Shown here: piece by piece, positions 7,720-14,943 of the stretch
Numbering within the stretch: the first letter of the stretch is position 1
Layout of the letters: each line of letters opens with the position of its first letter
DNA from: an uncultured Anaerococcus sp.
Lineage (GTDB): Bacteria; Bacillota; Clostridia; Tissierellales; Peptoniphilaceae
Assembly: GCF_943912385.1 (NCBI RefSeq)
Contig: NZ_CALTTY010000016.1
Location: 1-32,728 of the forward strand
DNA: 32,728 nucleotides
Direction: 5' to 3'
Notes under the pieces: generated by a model
The model's input: the letters and a program-made list of their open reading frames with translations, nothing else
Told to the model about the DNA's origin: nothing
Database searches by the model: none
Made by a program: the position numbers and the translations under genes

Positions 7720-8232
7720 ATGGATTTTTTGAAACTAGCAAAAGACCGTTATTCATGTAAAAGCTATGACGGGAAAAAGGTTGAAGAAGATAAGCTTAAG
7801 GATATACTCGAGGCTGCAAGGCTTGCCCCAACAGCCAAGAACCTACAAAACAACTTCATCTATGTTATAGAATCAGAAGAAGGCCTTGAAAAGGTCGACA
7901 AGGTTACCCCTTGCCGCTACGGAGCAAGCACTGTATTACTGATTTCTTTTGATAAAGAAAATACCTACACCTATCCAGGTGGCAAGTATGATTCAGGTTT
8001 TGAGGATGCGGCAATCGTTGCAAGCCATGTAATTCTTGCAGCAAAGAGTGTGGGTGTTGATTCATGCTGGATTAATAACATGGACCCAGACGAGGTGGCG
8101 GAGGTCTTCGAACTTCCAGAAAATGAAACAGCTGTCTGCTTGATAGACCTCGGCTATCCAAAGGAAGGATCTGGCCCTCTTGCTAACCACGATAAGAGAA
8201 AAGACCTGGAGGAATTTGTAAGACATATCTAA
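7720..8232 (+). CDS. Nitroreductase family protein
   Basis: This 170-residue FMN-dependent oxidoreductase has the short nitroreductase layout: an N-terminal RYSCKSYDGKKVEEDKL segment (family R-x-S-x-R-x-F/Y), LEAARLAPTAKNLQ for FMN phosphate contacts, and DAAIVASHVILAAKSVGVDSCWI for the dimer helix and flavin pocket, ending in a LGYPKEG turn. Such proteins reduce nitro compounds, quinones or flavins using NAD(P)H; the natural substrate cannot be told. AAAGGAG lies ahead of the ATG. Upstream, CCTAAAATC (7652-7660) and GATTTTGGG (7676-7684) form an inverted repeat that might be an operator. It is monocistronic by position. Confidence 0.85.
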   Translation: MDFLKLAKDRYSCKSYDGKKVEEDKLKDILEAARLAPTAKNLQNNFIYVIESEEGLEKVDKVTPCRYGASTVLLISFDKENTYTYPGGKYDSGFEDAAIVASHVILAAKSVGVDSCWINNMDPDEVAEVFELPENETAVCLIDLGYPKEGSGPLANHDKRKDLEEFVRHI

Positions 8233-8298
8233 GACCTAGTAATTTATAAAGAAGTTTAAAAAATTAGTAAAAAAAGGCTTAGCTCGTAAAATTCTAGC

Positions 8299-8425
8299 TA
8301 TAATAATTATAAGAGAAACTTAGTCTTAGGTCAGAAAATAGTCTTTGCAAGGTCAAGGAAGATAAGAGATGTTAAAATTTATATGAGAATCTAAAGAACA
8401 GTGGCTATGACCTGCTGTTCTTTTT
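8299..8425 (+). ncRNA. Candidate small RNA between nitroreductase and metal operon
   Basis: TATAAT at 8299-8304 could start a transcript near 8311. That transcript would end at the strong terminator 8393-8425 after about 115 bases with no start codon and frame worth calling. The -35 region is weak, and the stretch could instead be the long 3' end of the nitroreductase mRNA. I do not recognise an RNA family. Confidence 0.3.
8393..8425 (+). terminator. Strong terminator
   Basis: AAAGAACAG (8393-8401) pairs perfectly with CTGTTCTTT (8415-8423), followed by T. It lies 160 bases after the nitroreductase stop and ahead of the metal operon promoter. Confidence 0.85.
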
Positions 8426-8463
8426 ATGATTAATTATAAGTTTTGGGTAAGTAGCTATATAGG

Positions 8464-8492
8464 TTGACATTTGCATTACATATGCTTATTTA
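8464..8492 (+). promoter_or_regulatory. Promoter of the metal efflux operon
   Basis: TTGACA (8464-8469) is a perfect -35. The best-spaced -10 (17 bp) is TATTTA at 8487-8492. The -10 and the expected start lie inside the 46-bp palindrome, so regulator binding would block RNA polymerase. Confidence 0.6.
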
Positions 8493-8520
8493 TTCATATG
8501 AATAAATAAGCATATGTAAT
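8475..8520. promoter_or_regulatory. 46-bp perfect palindrome, SmtB/CzrA-type operator
   Basis: The 23-bp half 8475-8497 is the exact reverse complement of 8498-8520. CATATG occurs three times, at 8479, 8495 and 8511, exactly 16 bp apart. Adjacent CATATG boxes frame AATAAATAAG or its complement. SmtB/CzrA regulators are known to bind AT-rich inverted repeats of this general kind. The arrangement gives two overlapping, mirror-image sites over the promoter. It lies 21 bases ahead of the regulator gene. Confidence 0.8.
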
Positions 8521-8541
8521 AAGTCATAGAAAGGAGAGGGG

Positions 8542-8844
8542 ATGGAGATAGACATAGATAATATTTCCGACAATGTTCTTAGCGATTTGGCAGACCTCTT
8601 TAAGGTTTTTTCAGATTCGACTAGGATGAGGATTATGTACAGGCTCTTTGATGGGCCGGTGAGTGTGGGAGATATAGCAGCAAGCCTTGATATGAGCCAG
8701 TCTGCTATTAGCCACCAGCTTAGAAACTTAAAGGAAAATAAGCTTGTTAAAAGCGAAAGAGAGGGTAAGTCTATCAAATATTCCCTTCTTGATGACCATG
8801 TCAAGATAATTATAAAGACAGGTCTTGAACACGTTTGTGAATAG
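8542..8844 (+). CDS. czrA: ArsR/SmtB-family zinc-sensing repressor
   Basis: The 100-residue winged-helix repressor has its recognition region at about residues 40-64 (VSVGDIAASLDMSQSAISHQ). The C-terminal alpha-5 helix carries D84, H86, H97 and E100, the same ligand set and spacing as the zinc site of SmtB; CzrA has His at the last place. The N-terminal cysteines of the CadC-type cadmium/lead site are absent. Zinc binding should release it from the palindrome at 8475-8520 and switch on the operon. GAAAGGAGAGGGG precedes the ATG. The symbol is a best fit; smtB would serve equally. Confidence 0.85.
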   Translation: MEIDIDNISDNVLSDLADLFKVFSDSTRMRIMYRLFDGPVSVGDIAASLDMSQSAISHQLRNLKENKLVKSEREGKSIKYSLLDDHVKIIIKTGLEHVCE

Positions 8845-8860
8845 GAAAAGCGAGGTTATT

Positions 8861-9085
8861 ATGAAAAAGAAATTTGAATTTGCCGGACTTAAATGTGCTA
8901 ACTGTGCCAATAAAATAGAAGGTGAAATAGCAAAGCTTGACGGTGTAAATAGTGTAAGGGTATCCTTCCTTACAGAAAAGGTAAAATTCGACCTGAATGA
9001 GTCTGTAAACTTAGATGATTTGATAGAAAAATCAAATGAGATTGCAGAAAAAATTGAGCCAGGTTCAAAAATTGTGGTGAAATAA
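8861..9085 (+). CDS. Free-standing heavy-metal-associated (HMA) domain protein
   Basis: From ATG 8861 the protein has 74 residues and is a single ferredoxin-like HMA domain with the metal motif GLKCANC. In most CadA/ZntA pumps this domain is fused to the N-terminus; here it is a separate protein whose stop codon touches the ATG of the pump. It probably passes Zn2+ or Cd2+ to the ATPase or acts as a regulatory metal-binding unit. An ATG at 8825 lies inside the regulator gene and is unlikely. CGAGG precedes 8861 at modest strength. No trace of a frameshift joining it to the pump was found, because a full stop codon and new ATG lie between them. Confidence 0.82.
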   Translation: MKKKFEFAGLKCANCANKIEGEIAKLDGVNSVRVSFLTEKVKFDLNESVNLDDLIEKSNEIAEKIEPGSKIVVK

Positions 9086-10939
9086 ATGTTTAAGTCAATG
9101 ACTGATGACCACAAAAAAAGACTGGCTTGGCTTATAGCCATTGTCATCTTAAGCTTTGGTTTAGCTTACTTTGTATCTAAAAACCCAGGAATGAATAAGT
9201 GGTTAGTCATAGGACTCTTTCTTATCCTCTACCTTGCGGCATCTCAAGATGTCCTAAAGGAGGCAGCAGAAGGGATAAGGCACGGACAAGCCCTAGATGA
9301 AAACTTCCTGATGACTATAGCAACTGTGACAGCCTTTATTATAGGAGACTATGTCGAGGCTATTTCTGTCATGGTTTTCTATGGTTTTGGGGAGCTTTTT
9401 GAAGACATAGCTACCCATCGTTCCAAGGAAAATATTAAGGGACTTTTGGACTTGGTGCCTGACCTTGCCAATAGGGTCCTTGATGACGGGACTGTAGAAG
9501 AAATTGATCTTGACGATGTAGAAGTCGGAGACATCCTCCTTGTCCGTGATGGGGAAAAGGTCGGTGTGGATGGGGTCATCATCGAAGGTGATTGCCTAGT
9601 TGATACCTCTTCTGTCACAGGAGAATCCATGCCTGTTGAACTGTCAGCGGGAGATGATTTAATTTCCTCATCTATAGTGACCCAGGGAGTTATAAAATAC
9701 AGGGCAGAGAAGGAATTTGACGACTCTGTGGCTGCTAAGATTATGGAGCTTATCGAGGATAGCCACATGTCAAAATCAGATAGTGAGAGGATTATCAGTA
9801 GGTTTGCGAGAATTTACACACCGATTGTGGTTTCTCTTGCGGCCCTTCTTGCCATAATTCCACCTGTTTTTATGGGAGGAGACTGGTCTGACTATCTCCT
9901 AAGGGCAGCGACCTTTTTAGTCTTATCCTGCCCATGTGCCCTTGTCCTGTCAGTGCCTCTTTCCTTTATGTCAGGACTTGGCCTTGCAAGCGAGGAGGGG
10001 ATCCTTATCAAGGGTAGCCAGTTTTTTGAAGAGCTTAAGGCGGCTGATGTCTTACTTTCTGATAAAACTGGGACTTTGACTACAGGAGAATTTGTTGTAA
10101 GGGATGTTGATTTTCTAAATGACTATGACAAAGAGCTCGCCCTTGACTATATCTACAATATAGAAAAAATGTCCACCCACCCTATAGCTAGGGGAATTGT
10201 GAAATCTCTTGATAGGAAGGAAGATTCTAGCCTCTTTAAGTCCATAGACAACAAGAGCGGTCTGGGTGTTGTAGCAGAAAGCAAAAATGATGAAGAAGTT
10301 AAAATCGGCTCTGCTAGATTTATAGGTATGGAAGAAGAAAATGTGAGGGCTGTCTATATGGCTATAGATGAAATCCCTATTGCTAGAATCCATATAGAAG
10401 ATGAGATTAAAGAAGCCAGTAAGGAAACAATTGATTTTCTTAAAAGAGATTTTGATAAGGTTGCTGTTGTCTCAGGTGACTCTAAGGCGGCTGTGTCCGA
10501 AGTTTCAAGAGAACTTGGTCTTGATGATTACTATGGTGAGCTTATGCCAAAAGATAAGCTTGATGTCATGGAGAATTTCCAAAAAGATGGCCACAAGCTT
10601 GTCTTTGTGGGTGATGGGATTAACGACGCCCCAGTTTTAAAAAATGCCAATGTCGGTATTTCTATGGGAGAGACTGCATCAGACCTTGCTATAGAATCAT
10701 CTGACATCTTAGTTGCAAGTGGGGAATTTAGCCAGCTTAAAAAACTTATGAAGATAAGTTGGCTGACTAATTCCACAGTTATCCAAAATATAAGCTTCAT
10801 CATGGCAGTTAAGATAATAATCCTTATAATGGGTTTGTTTGGACATGCATCTATGTGGCTTGCGATTTTCGGAGATGTGGGAGTATCTATCATAGCAATC
10901 CTATGGTCTATGAGGATTTTAAAGAAAAAAATTGACTAA
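9086..10939 (+). CDS. zntA: P1B-type Zn2+/Cd2+-exporting ATPase without HMA domain
   Basis: The 617-residue membrane pump has the actuator motif TGES, the transmembrane metal site C282-P-C284 (SCPCALVLS), the phosphorylated D326 in DKTGTLT, the STHPIARG motif of heavy-metal ATPases and the hinge GDGINDAP from about residue 509. The late membrane helices carry the Lys of MAVKIIIL and the Asp of GDVGVS, which mark the P1B-2 (Zn/Cd/Pb) group. Copper pumps have other residues there. It exports divalent metal at the expense of ATP. The N-terminus begins with a membrane helix directly, since the metal-binding domain is encoded by the preceding gene. cadA is an equally valid name. Confidence 0.9.
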   Translation: MFKSMTDDHKKRLAWLIAIVILSFGLAYFVSKNPGMNKWLVIGLFLILYLAASQDVLKEAAEGIRHGQALDENFLMTIATVTAFIIGDYVEAISVMVFYGFGELFEDIATHRSKENIKGLLDLVPDLANRVLDDGTVEEIDLDDVEVGDILLVRDGEKVGVDGVIIEGDCLVDTSSVTGESMPVELSAGDDLISSSIVTQGVIKYRAEKEFDDSVAAKIMELIEDSHMSKSDSERIISRFARIYTPIVVSLAALLAIIPPVFMGGDWSDYLLRAATFLVLSCPCALVLSVPLSFMSGLGLASEEGILIKGSQFFEELKAADVLLSDKTGTLTTGEFVVRDVDFLNDYDKELALDYIYNIEKMSTHPIARGIVKSLDRKEDSSLFKSIDNKSGLGVVAESKNDEEVKIGSARFIGMEEENVRAVYMAIDEIPIARIHIEDEIKEASKETIDFLKRDFDKVAVVSGDSKAAVSEVSRELGLDDYYGELMPKDKLDVMENFQKDGHKLVFVGDGINDAPVLKNANVGISMGETASDLAIESSDILVASGEFSQLKKLMKISWLTNSTVIQNISFIMAVKIIILIMGLFGHASMWLAIFGDVGVSIIAILWSMRILKKKID

Positions 10940-10997
10940 GATTAGAAAAGTTTAGAAAATATTGAGCCTAAATAAAAAATCCTAGCTAGGCTAGGGT

Positions 10998-11036
10998 AAA
11001 AAAGGGAGCGAAGCCTGGTGGCCCGCTCCTTTTAAT
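10998..11036. terminator. Bidirectional terminator
   Basis: AAGGGAGCG and CGCTCCTTTT form a GC-rich stem with an inner GCC/GGC helix. A-rich and T-rich flanks on both sides let it serve the pump operon (plus) and the convergent DUF3783 gene (minus). Confidence 0.8.
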
Positions 11037-11606
11037 TTATTTATTTTCCTTTTCTACTCTTAGGTTTTCGTCCATGAGTTTTAGGTAGTAGTATTTAGCT
11101 TTTTCAATAGAAAAGATTGAAGAATCTTGGAAAAAGCTTTTGATTTCTTCGATTAGGTCCTTGGTGACCTTATCTTCCCCGAATTTTTCCTTAAGCTCTG
11201 ATGCCTTTTCTAGCTGGGCATTAATCTTATGGATTAGCCCCATGGTCCTTGCTTCCTTGTCATTTTCTATAAGAAGTTCCCTAAGGGACCATCTGACATT
11301 ATTTTCTGTTGTGCCTGCCTTGTGTTGGACGCCGGCTTTACTTTCTCTTAACTCATCCATGACCTCAAACATCTTTTCATTTGTGAAGTTTGAAAATAAG
11401 ATAAAGTCAAAGTCTACATTAGCCTCAAGGTCAGCACCAGTTTTTTTCTCATCAGAAAAACCATCCATACCAAGTAGGTAGCCTACATAGTGGTCAAGAG
11501 ATTCTTCGCTGACCTCGATTATACGAACACCATGGGTGTCACAAATTTCTTTAAACTTATCAAAATCTTTTGCATGTTTTGTATTATAAAATAGTATTTC
11601 TGCCAT
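11037..11606 (-). CDS. DUF3783-domain protein
   Basis: The 189-residue soluble protein is convergent with the pump gene. The middle (about residues 68-115: DFILFSNFTNEKMFEVMDEL, then TTENNVRWSLRELLIE) matches the DUF3783 pattern from memory. The C-terminal 70 residues are charged and probably helical. The N-terminal 60 residues look like a small alpha/beta unit (ILFYNTKH ... VRIIEVSEESL). Function unknown. GAGGAAA precedes the start and a good promoter lies upstream on the minus strand (11635-11662). Single gene. Confidence 0.65.
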   Translation of the reverse strand: MAEILFYNTKHAKDFDKFKEICDTHGVRIIEVSEESLDHYVGYLLGMDGFSDEKKTGADLEANVDFDFILFSNFTNEKMFEVMDELRESKAGVQHKAGTTENNVRWSLRELLIENDKEARTMGLIHKINAQLEKASELKEKFGEDKVTKDLIEEIKSFFQDSSIFSIEKAKYYYLKLMDENLRVEKENK

Positions 11607-11634
11607 ATTTTCCTCTTTCTTTTACTTTATATAA

Positions 11635-11662
11635 ACTATACTAATACAAAAAATTAGGTCAA
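11635..11662 (-). promoter_or_regulatory. Promoter of the DUF3783 gene
   Basis: On the minus strand TTGACC (11662-11657) and TATAGT (11640-11635) are separated by 16 bp, about 30 bases ahead of the start codon. Confidence 0.6.
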
Positions 11663-11728
11663 TTTATAAAAAATGGGTATATATTAGCTAAGAATTAGAT
11701 TTTAGAGCTTACTTTAAGGAGAATATGT

Positions 11729-12205
11729 ATGGAAAAGAGTATAAGAGATATTGACTACATGATGGTTAGGACTGATAAGATGATTAGGAAGATAAGGCGT
11801 GTGAGGGCTTTACTAAAGATTACTATGAGAAATATGGACAAGCAGTATGACTATACTACTTCGACTATTTTTAGGGGGAATTTACTCGGTCATTTATTAA
11901 GAAATAAGAGGACAGATAAGATAAATAGTGAGGTTAATAAAATCCAGCAGGCTATGTTAAATCTTGAATCAGACCTTCTTCTTTATGATGAAGACCTTGC
12001 CAGGACCTTAAGACTTCCTAGTAAGATGGCTGAAGCTGGTAGGATTGATGGAAATTTTGATGACATTGCCCTAAGGACTAGGATGAGATATAGGGAATTT
12101 GACGTGGCAAAGAGCCTTAGAAACCTTGAAAAAATCCTCGACAGGCTAGAAAAGGATAAGAAAAAATTGCGTTTTATGAAAAAATCTAAAAAAGGAATTA
12201 TATAG
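11729..12205 (+). CDS. Uncharacterised helical protein
   Basis: I do not recognise this 158-residue protein. It is very rich in Arg, Lys, Leu and Asp, predicted almost wholly helical, and shows heptad-like spacing in its N-terminal (DIDYMMVRTDKMIRKIRRVR) and C-terminal (SLRNLEKILDRLEKDKKKL) parts, so it probably forms coiled coils. It has no signal peptide or membrane segment and a predicted net positive charge, so it might contact nucleic acid or ribosomes, but nothing specific supports this. AAGGAGA precedes the ATG. It is divergent from the DUF3783 gene and followed by its own terminator. Confidence 0.65.
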   Translation: MEKSIRDIDYMMVRTDKMIRKIRRVRALLKITMRNMDKQYDYTTSTIFRGNLLGHLLRNKRTDKINSEVNKIQQAMLNLESDLLLYDEDLARTLRLPSKMAEAGRIDGNFDDIALRTRMRYREFDVAKSLRNLEKILDRLEKDKKKLRFMKKSKKGII

Positions 12206-12209
12206 GATT

Positions 12210-12235
12210 GGCAGGGCTTATGTCCTGTCTTTTTC
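12210..12235 (+). terminator. Terminator after the helical protein gene
   Basis: GGCAGG (12210-12215) pairs with CCTGTC (12224-12229), with a G-U pair, followed by T5. Confidence 0.65.
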
Positions 12236-12296
12236 TATCTTGCCTATAAATATTACATGATTTTTATAAATTTTTAAAGTGTTATTAAATAGAGAG

Positions 12297-12305
12297 TGGT
12301 ATAAT
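12297..12305 (+). promoter_or_regulatory. Extended -10 promoter of ptsH
   Basis: TGG-TATAAT (12297-12305) starts a leader of about 85 bases. Within that leader, 12314-12327 (GTGGTATCGGGAAA) closely resembles the motif at 26984-26995 in front of the KDPG aldolase gene. Confidence 0.45.
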
Positions 12306-12397
12306 TATTTATCGTGGTATCGGGAAAATCGTTTGCAAAATTCTTAAATTATAGTAATATTTATGTAGGATGATAAATACTTGACAAAGGAGGTACT

Positions 12398-12664
12398 ATG
12401 TACGAACAAAAAGTAACACTTTCCAATGAAATTGGTTTGCATGCTAGACCAGCATCAATATTCATAAGACAAGCTGTGCAGTTTCCTTGTGATATAACTG
12501 TTGAAAAAGCTGGAAGGAGTTATAATGCTAAGTCTATCATGTCAGTTCTGAGCATGAGTGCTTCTAAAGGCGATGAGATAGTAATAAAAGCAGACGGAGA
12601 CGATGAAGAAGAAGCCGTAAAGAGTCTTATCGATTTAGTTGAAAATAAATTAAATCAATTTTAG
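12398..12664 (+). CDS. ptsH: HPr phosphocarrier protein of the PTS
   Basis: This 88-residue cytosolic protein is typical HPr. H15 in GLHARPAS accepts phosphate from enzyme I and passes it to sugar-specific EIIA proteins. S46 in AKSIMSVLSM is the regulatory site phosphorylated by HPr kinase in Gram-positive bacteria, where P-Ser-HPr acts as co-repressor with CcpA. AAAGGAGG lies 6 bases before the ATG. The enzyme I gene (ptsI) is not next to it, since a strong terminator follows, so ptsH is monocistronic here. Confidence 0.93.
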   Translation: MYEQKVTLSNEIGLHARPASIFIRQAVQFPCDITVEKAGRSYNAKSIMSVLSMSASKGDEIVIKADGDDEEEAVKSLIDLVENKLNQF

Positions 12665-12678
12665 CATACTTACAATTA

Positions 12679-12701
12679 ACGAGCCTCGGCTCGTTTTTTT
12701 T
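12679..12701 (+). terminator. Terminator after ptsH
   Basis: ACGAGCC (12679-12685) pairs perfectly with GGCTCGT (12688-12694), followed by an eight-T run. Strong. Confidence 0.9.
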
Positions 12702-12733
12702 GTTTATTAAGGTATGTTGATTAACGTTAGCGA

Positions 12734-12761
12734 TTGATAATTCATAGTAAAAAGGTATGAT
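12734..12761 (+). promoter_or_regulatory. Promoter of the suf operon
   Basis: TTGATA (12734-12739) and TATGAT (12756-12761) are 16 bp apart. No regulator gene of the IscR or SufR type lies beside the operon, and no clear palindromic operator was seen. Confidence 0.5.
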
Positions 12762-12797
12762 TTAAGAGAGTGAAAAAATAGATAAAAGAGGTAGATA

Positions 12798-13529
12798 ATG
12801 AGTGATTTATTAAAAATAGAGAATCTCCACGTATCAGCTGGAGATAAGGATATACTAAAAGGAATAAACCTAAATGTAGGCAAAGGCGAGGTACACGTAG
12901 TTATGGGATCAAACGGGTCTGGTAAGTCAACCCTGATGAATACCATCATGGCTAACCCTGCCTACACTGTCAAAGAAGGAAAAATATTCTTTGAAGGTGA
13001 AGATATAACTGAAATGAGTGTTGATAAGAGGGCGAGACTTGGTATCTTTATGTCCTTCCAACACCCAGATGAGATACCTGGTGTAAAACTTTCAGATTTT
13101 CTAAGAATTTCTGAAGAGCAAATCACAGGAGACAAGCCAAAAATTTTAGCATTCAATAAAAAACTTACCAAGGAAATGGAAGATTTAAAACTCGACTCTT
13201 CCTATGCTAATAGGTATGTAAATGTGGGCTTTTCTGGTGGGGAAAGAAAGAAATCAGAAATCCTACAAATGCAAATGCTTAATCCAAAGCTCGCCCTACT
13301 TGATGAGACAGACTCAGGTCTTGATGTGGATGCGGTAAGGATTGTATCAAAGGGAATCGAAGACTTCCTTGATGGTGAAAAATCAGTAATCCTAATTACC
13401 CACCACAGGGAAATTTTATCAAATATCAAGGCTGACTATGTTCATATCCTAAAAGACGGCATCATCCAAGAGACAGGAGATGATAGCCTGATGGATAAGA
13501 TCGAAGCCGAAGGTTATGAATGGGTGTAA
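12798..13529 (+). CDS. sufC: SufC, ATPase of the SUF Fe-S scaffold
   Basis: The 243-residue ABC-type ATPase has Walker A near residues 37-44 (GSNGSGKST), the Q-loop (SFQHP), the signature SGGERKKSEILQM, Walker B (LALLDETDSGLD) and the switch His of LITHHRE. The SGGERKK form and the DETDSGLD Walker B are characteristic of SufC. It binds SufB and SufD in a soluble SufBCD complex that builds Fe-S clusters; it is not a transporter. It is the first gene of sufCBDSU, the usual order in Firmicutes. AAGAGGT precedes the ATG. sufB starts one base after its stop. Confidence 0.95.
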   Translation: MSDLLKIENLHVSAGDKDILKGINLNVGKGEVHVVMGSNGSGKSTLMNTIMANPAYTVKEGKIFFEGEDITEMSVDKRARLGIFMSFQHPDEIPGVKLSDFLRISEEQITGDKPKILAFNKKLTKEMEDLKLDSSYANRYVNVGFSGGERKKSEILQMQMLNPKLALLDETDSGLDVDAVRIVSKGIEDFLDGEKSVILITHHREILSNIKADYVHILKDGIIQETGDDSLMDKIEAEGYEWV

Positions 13530-13530
13530 T

Positions 13531-14943
13531 ATGAAAGAAATCAATATAGAAGAACAATTAAAGGAGATAGACCGAGGTTACTATGACTTCTTTAATGAGT
13601 TCTTATACTCAGATATAACAGAAAAAGGCCTCAATGCTGATATTGTAAATGAAATATCTGATAAGAAAAATGAGCCAGAATGGATGAGAAGAAGGAGACT
13701 AAAGTCCCTTGAGCTTTATGAAAAAATCCCTAACCCATCCTGGGGTCCAGACCTATCAGAGCTAAATATGAACGATATCACAACCTATGTAAAGCCACCA
13801 ACAGATAAAAAGTCTACTTGGGAGGCCCTACCAGAAGATATCAAGGATACCTTCGATAGGCTAGGAATCCCACAGGCTGAGCAGGAATCTCTTGCCGGTG
13901 TTGGTGCCCAGTACGACAGTGAGGAAGTCTACCATTCTATCCAAAAACACCTAGAAGACCAGGGAGTTATCTTCATGGATTTCTCAACAGCTATTAGGGA
14001 GCATGAAGATTTGGTTAGAAAATACTTCCAAAAATCTATTCCACCTACCCTCCACAAGTACGCAGCCCTCCACGGCGCTGTATGGTCAGGTGGGTCTTTA
14101 ATCTACGTACCAGAAGGAGTCAAGGTAGACATACCTCTTCAATCCTACTATAGGCTAAATGCTCCAGGAGCAGGCCAGTTTGAACACACAATGATAATTG
14201 CAGAAGATAATTCCAAGGTTCACTTTATAGAGGGTTGTTCTGCACCAAGGTATAACGTTGTAAACCTCCACGCTGGTTCAGTAGAAATTTTTGTCGGTAA
14301 AAATGCCGAGGTAAGATTTTCTACTATAGAAAACTGGTCTAGAAACATGTACAACCTAAATACCAAACGTGCCATTATCCAAGAAGGCGGCAAGATGATT
14401 TGGGTATCAGGATCTTTTGGTTCAAAGGTATCTATGCTTTATCCAACATCAGTCCTCACAGGAGAAGGCGCAAGAGCAGAATATACAGGTATTACCTTTG
14501 CAGGTGACGGCCAATATATAGATAACGGCTGTTCTATGATTCACCTTGCTCCAAATACCTATTCAACAGCCCTTACCAAGTCAATTACAGCAGGTACAGG
14601 AAAGTCTATGACCCGTTCACTAGTAGAGATGAGGAAGGACTCAGCAGGGTCAAAATCAACTGTAGACTGTGAAAACCTCATGATCTCAGAAGAAAGCCAG
14701 TCAGATACCATCCCAGTCCTAGACATTAGAAATGATGATGTTGACTGTGGCCATGAGGCAAAAATTGGATCTATCGACCAAGGCCAGGTCTTCTACCTGA
14801 TGAGCAGGGGTATACCAGAAGATGAAGCCAAGTCAATGATTGTAAGAGGCTTTGCAAAACCTATATCAAAGCTCTTACCTCTAGAATACGCTGTTGAAAT
14901 GAATAACCTTATCGATATGGAATTGGAAGGAGCAAACGGCTGA
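13531..14943 (+). CDS. sufB: SufB, Fe-S cluster scaffold subunit
   Basis: From ATG 13531 it has 470 residues, the normal size. A start at 13516 inside sufC is possible but less likely. The beta-helix core is recognisable by GVKVDIPLQSYYRLNAPGAG, FIEGCSAPRY and the C-terminal VDCGHEAKIGSIDQ, with MSRGIPEDEAKSMIVRGF at the end, all hallmarks of SufB. It accepts sulfur from SufS via SufU and holds the nascent cluster with SufD and SufC. The stop overlaps the ATG of sufD by one base, which indicates translational coupling. Confidence 0.95.
   Translation: MKEINIEEQLKEIDRGYYDFFNEFLYSDITEKGLNADIVNEISDKKNEPEWMRRRRLKSLELYEKIPNPSWGPDLSELNMNDITTYVKPPTDKKSTWEALPEDIKDTFDRLGIPQAEQESLAGVGAQYDSEEVYHSIQKHLEDQGVIFMDFSTAIREHEDLVRKYFQKSIPPTLHKYAALHGAVWSGGSLIYVPEGVKVDIPLQSYYRLNAPGAGQFEHTMIIAEDNSKVHFIEGCSAPRYNVVNLHAGSVEIFVGKNAEVRFSTIENWSRNMYNLNTKRAIIQEGGKMIWVSGSFGSKVSMLYPTSVLTGEGARAEYTGITFAGDGQYIDNGCSMIHLAPNTYSTALTKSITAGTGKSMTRSLVEMRKDSAGSKSTVDCENLMISEESQSDTIPVLDIRNDDVDCGHEAKIGSIDQGQVFYLMSRGIPEDEAKSMIVRGFAKPISKLLPLEYAVEMNNLIDMELEGANG

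Noticed and set aside
8330..8370. CtsR-like heptads AGGTCAG and AGGTCAA
   Set aside because: The spacing and second heptad do not fit the tandem CtsR operator, and no heat-shock gene is nearby.
10531..10893. Minus-strand open frames inside the metal ATPase gene
   Set aside because: They are antisense shadows of conserved pump motifs, with no start signals.
12319..12336. cre box (CcpA site) in front of ptsH
   Set aside because: GGAAAATCGTTTGCA keeps the central CG and the right half but lacks the left TG; too weak to call.
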